Assembly: GCA_913052515.1 (NCBI GenBank)
Contig: CAJXFJ010000100.1
Span: forward strand, 1-6,611
DNA length: 6,611 nucleotides
Source of the DNA: an uncultured Flavobacteriales bacterium
GTDB taxonomy: Bacteria; Bacteroidota; Bacteroidia; Flavobacteriales; Vicingaceae
Direction: 5' to 3'
Numbering within the stretch: position 1 is the first letter of the stretch; each line of letters begins with the position of its first letter. A program made the position numbers and the translations under genes. Shown here piece after piece: positions 1 to 6,611 of the stretch. The notes under the pieces were generated by a model that made no database searches, was not told where the DNA came from, and was given only the letters and a program-made list of their open reading frames with translations.

Positions 1-1
1 T

Positions 2-322
2 GAATTTGGTTCGAATATCGTCAATTGGAATGGCCAAGAGGAGTCTAAGAAAAACCTGTGGCAAAAACAGCTTCATTTATTTGAAGTTCCGTTTTATTAC
101 ATAGAATATGGGATGGCCCAATTAGGAGCAATAGCAGTTTGGAGAAATTTTAGAAAAGACCCACAAAAGGCAATTCAAGATTATAAAAACGCCTTATCAT
201 TAGGCTACACTCGTTCAATCGGTGAAATCTATGAAACGGCAGGAATCAAATTTGACTTCTCACAAGCTTATGTGAGTGAATTAATGGATTTTGTAAAAAA
301 GGAAGTAGAAAAAACATTTTAA
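2..322 (+). CDS. M3-family oligoendopeptidase F-like metallopeptidase, C-terminal fragment
   Basis: Open reading frame entering from the left edge and ending at TAA (320-322); 106 C-terminal residues are visible. The frame is open from base 2, so the gene starts outside the window, and the ATG at 113 is an internal methionine rather than the start. The segment WQKQLHLFEVPFYYIEYGMA (fragment residues 20-39) followed by QLGAIAVWRNF is the conserved C-terminal region of M3 peptidases (PepF/thimet oligopeptidase group), where a His and several Tyr line the substrate cleft. Here H25, Y32, Y33 and Y36 are candidates. The zinc-binding HExxH motif is upstream and cannot be checked. The family comprises zinc peptidases, usually cytoplasmic, that cut short peptides. 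The ending 'GYTRSIGEIYETAGIKFDFS' is also typical of Bacteroidota members. purB follows after 9 bases, so the two may share a transcript. The family call is solid; substrate and exact subfamily are inferred. Confidence 0.88.
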   Translation, partial: EFGSNIVNWNGQEESKKNLWQKQLHLFEVPFYYIEYGMAQLGAIAVWRNFRKDPQKAIQDYKNALSLGYTRSIGEIYETAGIKFDFSQAYVSELMDFVKKEVEKTF

Positions 323-331
323 GATACGATT

Positions 332-1684
332 ATGACTATGAACAGCTTAAATGCCATTTCACCTATAGATGGTAGGTATAGAAATAAAGTAGATGCGCTA
401 GGAAAGTATTTTTCTGAAGCCGCTTTAATCCAGTATAGAGTTCGTGTTGAGGTAGAGTATTACATCGCATTGTGCAAAATCCCCTTAGCTCAACTTCAGG
501 GTGTGACGGAACAACATTTTCAGCAACTTAGAAAGCTATATGTTGAATTTAATGAAGAAGATGCTAAACGAGTTAAGGAAATTGAAAAGACAACCAACCA
601 TGATGTTAAAGCCGTAGAATACTTTATTAAAGAAAAACTTGAAAATACCGACTTGAAAGAAAAGCTAGAGTTTATACACTTTGGCTTAACCTCTCAAGAT
701 ATAAACAACACCGCTATACCTTTAAGTTTAAGAGATGCCATTGAAGATGTATTTTTAGTTGAATTAAATGAAATCATTTCTGAATTAAATGCCTTTGCCT
801 ACGAGTGGAAAGACATACCAATGCTTGCTAGAACACACGGACAAGCCGCCTCTCCTACTCGACTTGGAAAAGAAATTATGGTTTATGCAGAGCGTTTGAA
901 AGAGCAATACAATGGCTTAATTGACACGCCTTTTTCTGCAAAATTTGGTGGTGCTACCGGAAACTTTAATGCTCATCATGTGGCCTATCCAGAAATTGAC
1001 TGGGTGGAATTTGCCAATGAATTTGTCAATGACACCTTAGGTTTAATTCGTTCTCAAACAACTACTCAAATAGAGCATTATGATAATTTAGCACGTCTTT
1101 TTGATGCGTTAAAACGAATCAACACCATTTTGATTGATCTAAACCGAGATGTTTGGACCTACATTTCTATGGATTATTTCAAACAAAAAATCAAAGAAGG
1201 TGAAGTAGGGTCTTCCGCAATGCCCCATAAGGTTAACCCTATTGATTTTGAAAATTCTGAAGGAAACTTAGGTATTGCAAACGCTTTGTTCGAGCATTTG
1301 GCTGCCAAATTACCCATTAGCAGATTACAGAGAGATTTAACTGATTCTACCGTTCTAAGAAATGTAGGAATGCCTATTGCTCACAGTCTATTGGCAATTA
1401 AGTCTCTTCAAAAAGGCTTAAGCAAACTGTTGATTAATGAACAAAAAATCAAACAAGACTTAGAAGACAATTGGGCTGTTGTGGCAGAGGCAATCCAAAC
1501 TGTATTACGCAGAGAAGGGTTCCCAAAACCATACGAAGCACTAAAAGAATTAACGAGAAAGAATGAAAAAATAACTTCAAGTTCGATCGCCTCTTTTATA
1601 GAGCAATTAAATGTAAATGAAGACATTAAAACAGAACTAAAACAAATTACCCCCTATAATTATACAGGTATTGAACTTTTCTAA
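332..1684 (+). CDS. purB: Adenylosuccinate lyase
   Basis: Complete 450-residue protein, close in length to E. coli PurB (456), and of the same E. coli-like subtype along its whole length. The enzyme performs two fumarate-releasing steps in the cytoplasm: SAICAR to AICAR in de novo purine synthesis, and adenylosuccinate to AMP. Visible landmarks are SPIDGRY near the N-terminus, TTNHDVKAVEYF (87-98), TSQDINN in the middle, RTHGQ with the probable general-acid His169 (167-171), the TTTQIEHYDN segment, and the superfamily signature GSSAMPHKVNP with the flexible-loop serines 294-295. QRDLTDSTVLRN follows further on. All expected catalytic elements are present and the frame is intact. Two start codons lie close together (ATG 332 and ATG 338). 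The first gives an N-terminus the same length as that of E. coli PurB; the second is equally credible. It begins 9 bases after the peptidase stop, and its last 14 bases overlap the start of the next gene, consistent with co-transcription. Confidence 0.97.
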   Translation: MTMNSLNAISPIDGRYRNKVDALGKYFSEAALIQYRVRVEVEYYIALCKIPLAQLQGVTEQHFQQLRKLYVEFNEEDAKRVKEIEKTTNHDVKAVEYFIKEKLENTDLKEKLEFIHFGLTSQDINNTAIPLSLRDAIEDVFLVELNEIISELNAFAYEWKDIPMLARTHGQAASPTRLGKEIMVYAERLKEQYNGLIDTPFSAKFGGATGNFNAHHVAYPEIDWVEFANEFVNDTLGLIRSQTTTQIEHYDNLARLFDALKRINTILIDLNRDVWTYISMDYFKQKIKEGEVGSSAMPHKVNPIDFENSEGNLGIANALFEHLAAKLPISRLQRDLTDSTVLRNVGMPIAHSLLAIKSLQKGLSKLLINEQKIKQDLEDNWAVVAEAIQTVLRREGFPKPYEALKELTRKNEKITSSSIASFIEQLNVNEDIKTELKQITPYNYTGIELF

Positions 1685-2495
1685 TTTTCGTTTTCTAATT
1701 AGTCTATTCCTATTAATTTGCACAAGCTATTATAACAGTTACGCTCAGTTTGCTGAAACAATAGCAACCGGAAGGCCCGGAAAAGCAAATGGAACTAATG
1801 CCGTAGGAAAACATATCTATCAACTTCAGAGTGGCTTTAATTTTCAAAATCAGACTACCAATTTTGAAGACTATGAGTATGAAAGGGAATTTTTACAAAC
1901 CAATAATCAGTTTCGATTTGGAGTAAAAGAAGACTTCGAGCTTCGTTTTGGATTTGGCTATCAATTTGACCACCAATTGGATACCAACATTGAATCGCTT
2001 CAAAGAGATCAAAGTGGTTTTACCAACTTTAGTTTTGGCTTTCGGCAATCACTTTTTGAACAGCGAAATTTACTACCAGCTTTCGCCGTTCAATTTACGG
2101 CTACAAGTGGGGGCTCAGGAAGTTTTGAAACAGAAAATTTAAATACTGAACTTAAACTGATTGCAAGTCATCGAATTAATAACCATTTCTGGCTCAACAC
2201 CAATATAGCTTTTCGATGGCTCACCGACCAAAGCAAAACCAACATATTTTACATTAGCAGTTTAAATTTTAGAGCTAGCGAAAAACTTAGAGTCGTTGGA
2301 GAAGCATTCGGCGATATAGAAGAAGACAATATCAATCTTTTGTTTGACCTAGGAATGGGATACTTGTTAAACCCTGATTTTCAGCTAGATATTTTTGCAG
2401 GATATGGAAACAATTGTATCGGTGAATTTGGACCTAAACAAAAGGACTTATTCCTTTCTTTAGGCTTTTCTTATCGTCTTAATAAGCGCTCATAA
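1671..2495 (+). CDS. Secreted outer-membrane beta-barrel protein, transporter/phenol MetA degradation-like
   Basis: 274-residue protein. The start chosen is TTG at 1671. There is no ATG or GTG in this frame between the upstream stop (1638-1640) and the mature domain, and the TTG gives a proper signal peptide: Arg7, a hydrophobic core (residues 8-17) and a signal-peptidase I site after S-Y-A (23-25), leaving Gln at the mature N-terminus, as is common in Bacteroidota. The mature part opens with TGRPG (33-37), VGK (45-47) and QLQSGF (51-56). This matches the start of the Bacteroidota proteins usually named 'transporter' and placed with the phenol meta-degradation-like outer-membrane family. Alternating aromatic/polar strands follow (FELRFGFGYQF), and it ends in the strand LFLSLGFSYRL, as expected for a barrel. 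Substrate is unknown, and the family name should not be read as a role in phenol breakdown. It overlaps purB by 14 bases in another frame, suggesting translational coupling; the next gene is 42 bases on. The fold and location are likely; the function is not known. Confidence 0.78.
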   Translation: MNFSNFRFLISLFLLICTSYYNSYAQFAETIATGRPGKANGTNAVGKHIYQLQSGFNFQNQTTNFEDYEYEREFLQTNNQFRFGVKEDFELRFGFGYQFDHQLDTNIESLQRDQSGFTNFSFGFRQSLFEQRNLLPAFAVQFTATSGGSGSFETENLNTELKLIASHRINNHFWLNTNIAFRWLTDQSKTNIFYISSLNFRASEKLRVVGEAFGDIEEDNINLLFDLGMGYLLNPDFQLDIFAGYGNNCIGEFGPKQKDLFLSLGFSYRLNKRS

Positions 2496-2510
2496 ATCAA
2501 GAAATATAAT

Positions 2511-2518
2511 TATCTTTC
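2511..2518 (+). promoter_or_regulatory. Possible Bacteroidota -7 box upstream of the NTPase gene
   Basis: The 42-base gap between the outer-membrane protein gene and the NTPase gene contains TATCTTTC, seven of eight matches to the Bacteroidota -7 consensus TAnnTTTG. It would place transcription start about 13-15 bases before the ATG at 2538. No TTG (-33 element) is seen at the expected 19-21 base distance upstream. In AT-rich DNA a match this good can occur by chance, so this is a weak candidate for an internal promoter serving the NTPase-MscS pair. Confidence 0.22.
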
Positions 2519-2537
2519 TGCAATTCAAACCTGCTAC

Positions 2538-5500
2538 ATGAAGAGTCTTCCTAATATTGATCAAGCGCAAATTGCGGAAGTTTTTGCTAAACCATTTTTA
2601 GCAAAACTCAAGGAAGAAATTCGTTTACAGCAAGAGCTACTTCGCAAGACTGATGAAATTTATGAAACTTATCATCAAAAGCTTAACCGACTGGATAGTG
2701 ATAAGGAAATGCCCAAATACATTAACGAAACGGATTGGTTAAAGACAACTCTTTATCAGCTTCTTGACAAAGAATTTCCTGAGAAACGTGAAATTCTGTT
2801 TGAAGAAGAATTTAAAGCTTTTCATGAAAGTGGGACCCATTTTTTAAAACAACAAGAAACAGAAGTTGAAGTTGAACAAAGTTTAGATCGTTTTAAACCC
2901 ATTACAGGAGACAGTGCTTGGGTAGCAAGTTTAAAACCATTTAAACATTTCTGTTTTTTATTAAGTAGAATTCCTCAAAAAGCTGCCAACCTATTTCGAA
3001 AAGAGAAAAAGCCCATAAAAAGATGGTCGCAAAAAGTTCCAGTTAGAAACTTGATGCACCATTACTTTTTAAATCAATTCATCTTACTTGAGCTTCCTAT
3101 TTTTAAGGAACTCCAAGAATTAAAATGCGATGCTCTTAATTTAAAATGGAGCATCGATCGGGATATAAATATTGAAGTAAGCCAGTTTATAGAAAACAAA
3201 GAAGGTGCAAAAGAACTTCTTGAACATATTGATGGTATAGCAGAGCGGAATAGAATTGAAGAAAAAATTGAGAACTTAAACCAAAAGTTTAAGCAATGGG
3301 AAATACAAGTCAATGAAACCATTTCCTCATTAATTCAACAATATGAAGAGGCTGCATCAAAGGTGGACACTTTTGAGTTGAGTCGATTGGAATTTTCTGA
3401 TAGTAAAATACTGGCTGGTCAAAAGAACTATCAAAATGGTCACTTACGATTGTTTAATGGATGGAGAAACACCCTTTTCGCTCAACTTGATGACTTTCAA
3501 CTGGATATTGAATTCTATCACTTAAAATACAACAGCTTACTTCAATTTTTCCTCTTACAAAACAGTTGTAAGCTGAGAATTAGCAAGACTCTTAAAGAAA
3601 ATATTCAAGAGATTACAAGCCTCTTAAACGAAGTAGTGTCAAAAATTGACATCAATAAAATAGAGGCAAAACAAGTAGAAGAAATTCTTTTAACTGAAAA
3701 GAAAAGATTAAAATATCAACTTGAAAGCGTAGTAATTCCTCAAACCATTGAATCTCTTTACAATCAAAATTTACCCTATTTACTCGACCGATTAGAGTTA
3801 AAAATAAAGGACCAAATAAACCGCATGAAAGATAAGCGGATTATTTATGGAAGAAATGAATACAATGCTCCTATCAGCAAGAGTGACCTCAGTCATTTCA
3901 ACCCCAGAGAATTAGTTCTAATTGATGCATTTAAGAAGTTTTCTGAACGCAATATGCGCATTAAAACAGATTTGATTGCTCGAATTGAAAAGCTTCAAAC
4001 TGAAATTAAAGAGTTTGGAGGAATAATCGATTATAATCTTGACTCCGCCTTAAGTTCAGCTCAAGAAAGCTCCGAAAATATTAAAGAAATTGCCATTGAT
4101 GGAGTTGAGCGAAGCAAGGCTAAAGTAGAAGTGCTTCAGAAAGATTTGCAAAGTATTCAAGAACTGATAAATACAAAGCTGAGAGACTACATTGACGATT
4201 TCAACTCAGAACTCATCAAGTTGACTGATAATGAAAACATTACGGCTTTAAGAATTCAATTGACAAAAGCGAGAGCAATTGAAAAAACAAAGACATACCG
4301 AAAAAACATCATCAACAACATTAGAACCGTTGTACCGACTACTTATCGTTTTGCCAAAGCAAAGCTTAATAAGCTAAGTCATTATTTATTAAAGCTATTA
4401 AAGCAGTTTGGTATCATTGATGAAAAACAAGAACTAACTGCAGAGTTAAGTGAGTTTTTATCCAAATCGGAAGCTGCCATTGAGAAGCTTCCATATGTTT
4501 ATCGCAGACTTTATAGAGTAGAGCCACTTACTGAAGATACATTTTTTGAAGGTCGTTCAAAAGAATTAGAAAGTCTGAAAAACGCCTATAAAAACTGGGA
4601 AGAAGGTCAATTTTCAAATTGTTGTATTATAGGTGAAAAAGGAAGTGGAGCAAGCAGTTTAATCAATTTTTTCCTTGAAGGAAAAGACGCCAATAAAATC
4701 ATTCGCAAGAAGTTTTTTGAAGCTTATTCTTCGAAGCATGACTTTTTTAGTTTTTTCAATATCTTGCTAGGAAAGACAGAACTAAACGACATAGACAGTT
4801 TGAGCAATTATTTGATGGAAAGCTCAATTGACATAATCATTTTAGAGGATGTTCAACACTTTTTTCTTAAAAAATTAAATGGGTTCGAAGCCTTAAATCT
4901 CTTGTTTGAACTCATGTCTCGAACTTCAAAAAAGGTCTTTTGGTGTACAGAAATATCCACCTACACATGGCGATACTTAGAAAGGACAATTAGCATACAG
5001 CGTTATTTCAAACACCCAATTGTTTTAAAAACGCTAAGTGAAGAACAAATCGTACAACTTATTATGAAGAGACATCGAGTAAGTGGTTACAATTTAACTT
5101 TTGAAGCTTCCTTTGAAAGCAGATCTGAAGAACGAAAAATTAAACGTAAAACGGAAGAAGAGCAACAAGCTTATTTAAAAAACAAATTTTTTGATGGCTT
5201 AAATGCTTTTGCTCAAAGTAACATTAGCTTAGCCTTACTTTATTGGATTAGGTCAACTCAAAAAGTTGAAAACAACACCATACATATTGGAGAACTAAAA
5301 AACATGCAGTTTGACTTTTTGCGAAATTTAAATGACCAATATATTTTCACACTGCATAATCTATTAATTCATGATAGCTTAAATATAGAAGAACACGCAC
5401 AGTTGTTTCACCAAAGTCAAAAACAAAGTAAAATGACTTTAATGGTATTGGAAGATAATGGAGTATTAAAGATAACCGAAGGCAGATACTACATCAATCG

Positions 5501-5555
5501 ACTTTTGTATCGACAAACCGTGAATGTGTTAAAACAAAAAAACATTCTGCATTGA
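2538..5555 (+). CDS. Large coiled-coil protein with C-terminal AAA+/STAND-like P-loop NTPase domain
   Basis: 1005 residues; I do not recognise a named family. ATG 2538 is the first start codon after the upstream gene's in-frame stop (2493-2495). Residues 1 to about 650 are mostly charged helix with heptad-like stretches (about 15-55, 234-275, 473-500, 522-545) and a basic patch at 154-165. No signal peptide or clear membrane segment is visible, so a cytoplasmic location is likely. The NTPase module begins near YRRLYRVEPL (655-664) and FFEGRSKEL (669-677), a lead-in like that of AAA+/STAND ATPases. The P-loop is GEKGSGASSL (699-708), in which Ala705 occupies the normally invariant Lys position. 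The Walker B-like strand is DIIILEDVQHFF (765-776), acidic pair E770-D771 rather than D-E/D-D. A sensor-1-like strand VFWCTE follows (800-805). The last 90 or so residues (IHDSLNIEEH ... DNGVLKITEGRYYIN) resemble a winged helix. Its TGA overlaps the MscS-type channel ATG by one base, so a joint function is inferred. Whether it hydrolyses ATP is doubtful. Confidence 0.8.
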   Translation: MKSLPNIDQAQIAEVFAKPFLAKLKEEIRLQQELLRKTDEIYETYHQKLNRLDSDKEMPKYINETDWLKTTLYQLLDKEFPEKREILFEEEFKAFHESGTHFLKQQETEVEVEQSLDRFKPITGDSAWVASLKPFKHFCFLLSRIPQKAANLFRKEKKPIKRWSQKVPVRNLMHHYFLNQFILLELPIFKELQELKCDALNLKWSIDRDINIEVSQFIENKEGAKELLEHIDGIAERNRIEEKIENLNQKFKQWEIQVNETISSLIQQYEEAASKVDTFELSRLEFSDSKILAGQKNYQNGHLRLFNGWRNTLFAQLDDFQLDIEFYHLKYNSLLQFFLLQNSCKLRISKTLKENIQEITSLLNEVVSKIDINKIEAKQVEEILLTEKKRLKYQLESVVIPQTIESLYNQNLPYLLDRLELKIKDQINRMKDKRIIYGRNEYNAPISKSDLSHFNPRELVLIDAFKKFSERNMRIKTDLIARIEKLQTEIKEFGGIIDYNLDSALSSAQESSENIKEIAIDGVERSKAKVEVLQKDLQSIQELINTKLRDYIDDFNSELIKLTDNENITALRIQLTKARAIEKTKTYRKNIINNIRTVVPTTYRFAKAKLNKLSHYLLKLLKQFGIIDEKQELTAELSEFLSKSEAAIEKLPYVYRRLYRVEPLTEDTFFEGRSKELESLKNAYKNWEEGQFSNCCIIGEKGSGASSLINFFLEGKDANKIIRKKFFEAYSSKHDFFSFFNILLGKTELNDIDSLSNYLMESSIDIIILEDVQHFFLKKLNGFEALNLLFELMSRTSKKVFWCTEISTYTWRYLERTISIQRYFKHPIVLKTLSEEQIVQLIMKRHRVSGYNLTFEASFESRSEERKIKRKTEEEQQAYLKNKFFDGLNAFAQSNISLALLYWIRSTQKVENNTIHIGELKNMQFDFLRNLNDQYIFTLHNLLIHDSLNIEEHAQLFHQSQKQSKMTLMVLEDNGVLKITEGRYYINRLLYRQTVNVLKQKNILH

Positions 5556-5557
5556 TG
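5553..5557 (+). promoter_or_regulatory. TGATG stop-start overlap coupling the NTPase and MscS genes
   Basis: The NTPase gene ends with TGA at 5553-5555 and the channel gene begins with ATG at 5555-5557, sharing the A. No Shine-Dalgarno-like sequence is apparent in the A-rich bases before it. Such overlaps commonly allow the ribosome finishing the first gene to re-start on the second, tying the amounts of the two proteins together. The signal peptide encoded directly after this ATG supports it as the true start. Confidence 0.75.
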
Positions 5558-6611
5558 AGAAAGCTGTTCTTCACATATCTCCTGCTTGTTGCTAATATTC
5601 TGCTTGCTCAAATCCCATTTCAGGATTCAACAGCCATTGCAGCAGACACCACAAGTGTTTTAGGTTTTGACTCTTCGATTAAGGTTGCAGATAAATCCAA
5701 AACTTTTCAAGCTGCCCCAAAGTTAGATTCAGCCGTTGAACAAGCTAAGGACACATCTAAATCCAATGAAGATACTGCGAAAAGCAGTGTCACTCAACAA
5801 GCTTTAGATTCACTTTCTGCTGAAATTAAGGAAGTCAGTGATTCTTTAAATGAAGAGAAAAAGGATACTCCCAGCTTAAAAGATTTGCTTTCGTGGGGCA
5901 AAGTGATTTGGTCACTTATCATTATTCTAATTGCTCATTTTGTCATAAAAGTCGTCATCATCATCATTGAGCGTTTTGCTGAACGTTCTGTAAAGCATAG
6001 AATGACACTCAAAAGCATAGCTCCAGTTGTTCGAATTCTATCATGGGTTATTGTATTAATTATCGTAATTCAAGGGGTTTTTCAACCTCCAATCCAAACC
6101 ATATTTGCGGTAACAGCATCAGTAGGAATTGCCATTGGATTTGCTGCCCAAGACATTCTAAAAAACATATTTGGAGGAATTATGATTCTATTTGATCGTC
6201 CCTTTCAGGTAGGTGATAAAATTGAAGTTGGAGAACACTACGGTGAAGTAAAAGAGATTGGTTTGCGCTCTACCAGAATTGTTACCAAAGACGACTCTTT
6301 GGTCTCCATACCAAATGCCGAAGTAGTTAATAAAGCCGTTTCTAACTCCAATGCAGGAGAGGCCAACTGCCAAGTTGTGGCTGAAGTATATTTACCCATT
6401 GATGTAGACACCAATAAAGCCAGGCAACTTGCTATAGAGGCAGCACAAGTTTCTCAATACATTTACTTGAACAAGCCCATTGCTGTTGTTTTTATCAATG
6501 AAGTAAAAGAGCATCGATCTTATTTAAAGATGCGACTTAAAGCCTATGTTTCTGATATTCGTTATGAATTTGCATTTCAAAGCGACATGACAGAAATTGT
6601 TATCCGTGAAT
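5555..6611 (+). CDS. MscS-family small-conductance mechanosensitive channel, 3' end cut by window
   Basis: Open from ATG 5555 to the window edge: 352 codons with no stop. Family members open when membrane tension rises and release solutes on hypo-osmotic shock. Residues 1-18 are a signal peptide (Arg2, Lys3, hydrophobic core, cleavage before Gln19). Residues 19 to about 113 form a Ser/Asp/Lys/Thr-rich segment without a recognisable domain, presumably periplasmic. Membrane helices are about 117-138, 156-176 and the pore helix from about 180. The pore helix carries the small-residue pattern GIAIGFAAQD (191-200), then the hallmark FGGIMILFDRPFQVGD (206-221). The beta domain contains GEVKEIGLRSTRI and SIPNAEVVNKAVSNSN, aligning with E. 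coli MscS, and most of the alpha/beta cytoplasmic domain follows. Only the C-terminal tail seems to be missing. E. coli MscS has 286 residues, so this is a longer, N-terminally extended type. The start codon overlaps the NTPase stop (TGATG), implying translational coupling. The family is certain; the exact gating stimulus is not. Confidence 0.93.
   Translation, partial: MRKLFFTYLLLVANILLAQIPFQDSTAIAADTTSVLGFDSSIKVADKSKTFQAAPKLDSAVEQAKDTSKSNEDTAKSSVTQQALDSLSAEIKEVSDSLNEEKKDTPSLKDLLSWGKVIWSLIIILIAHFVIKVVIIIIERFAERSVKHRMTLKSIAPVVRILSWVIVLIIVIQGVFQPPIQTIFAVTASVGIAIGFAAQDILKNIFGGIMILFDRPFQVGDKIEVGEHYGEVKEIGLRSTRIVTKDDSLVSIPNAEVVNKAVSNSNAGEANCQVVAEVYLPIDVDTNKARQLAIEAAQVSQYIYLNKPIAVVFINEVKEHRSYLKMRLKAYVSDIRYEFAFQSDMTEIVIRE

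Noticed and set aside
113..322. The ATG at 113 as the start of a separate small gene
   Set aside because: The frame is open to the window edge, and the residues before it (HLFEVPFYYIEYG) are the conserved M3 peptidase motif, so this Met is internal.
759..795. Near-repeat GAATTAAATG within purB
   Set aside because: Explained by two Glu-Leu-Asn codon runs in a helix (LNEIISELNAF); not a repeat element.
1408..1626. Reverse-strand open frame of 72 codons inside purB
   Set aside because: Lies wholly within the well-conserved purB coding sequence; its translation has no recognisable features.
1948..2142. Forward open frame of 64 codons inside the outer-membrane protein gene
   Set aside because: Out-of-frame shadow of a gene with a good signal peptide and barrel pattern; no independent support.
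2485..2490. AGCGCT palindrome at the end of the outer-membrane protein gene, considered as a terminator stem
   Set aside because: Only a 6-base palindrome with no loop and no following T run; it lies in coding sequence.
3074..3322. Reverse-strand open frame of 82 codons inside the NTPase gene
   Set aside because: Antisense to a long intact reading frame; its Ser/Phe-rich translation is what the reverse of AT-rich coiled-coil codons gives.
5951..5970. Run of ATC/GTC triplets in the MscS gene, considered as a phase-variable microsatellite
   Set aside because: A short triplet run encoding the Val/Ile-rich first membrane helix; length change would keep the frame, so it would not switch the gene off.
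6188..6373. Reverse-strand open frame of 61 codons inside the MscS gene
   Set aside because: Antisense to the most conserved part of the channel gene.

Overview
The window is AT-rich, and every gene lies on the + strand with little or no space between genes. It looks like a chromosomal fragment of a Bacteroidota member, probably Flavobacteriia-like. Three things point there: genes start without a recognisable Shine-Dalgarno sequence, the outer-membrane protein has a 'YA|Q' type signal-peptide cleavage site, and the M3 peptidase tail and the PurB sequence resemble those of this phylum. The genus cannot be told from the sequence alone.

Layout: (1) 2-322, the last 106 codons of an M3-family oligoendopeptidase F-like metallopeptidase whose catalytic part lies upstream of the window. 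(2) 332-1684, a complete purB (adenylosuccinate lyase). (3) 1671-2495, a small secreted beta-barrel-type outer-membrane protein of the 'transporter / phenol MetA degradation-like' group. It starts at a TTG inside the end of purB. (4) 2538-5555, a 1005-residue protein of unrecognised function, made of a long helical/coiled-coil N-terminal part and a C-terminal P-loop (AAA+/STAND-like) NTPase module with altered Walker motifs. (5) 5555-6611, a MscS-family mechanosensitive channel with an N-terminal signal peptide and a periplasmic linker. It starts on the last base of the NTPase stop codon and runs off the window end. No stretch longer than 42 bases lacks a gene.

The first two genes are housekeeping (peptide turnover, purine synthesis). 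The last three look envelope-related: an outer-membrane barrel, a large presumably cytoplasmic coiled-coil NTPase and an inner-membrane channel. The overlapping stop/start (TGATG) between the NTPase and MscS genes suggests the two proteins are made together, and possibly that the NTPase works on or with the channel. This pair is the most interesting part of the window. No RNA genes, mobile elements, CRISPR arrays or convincing terminators were seen.
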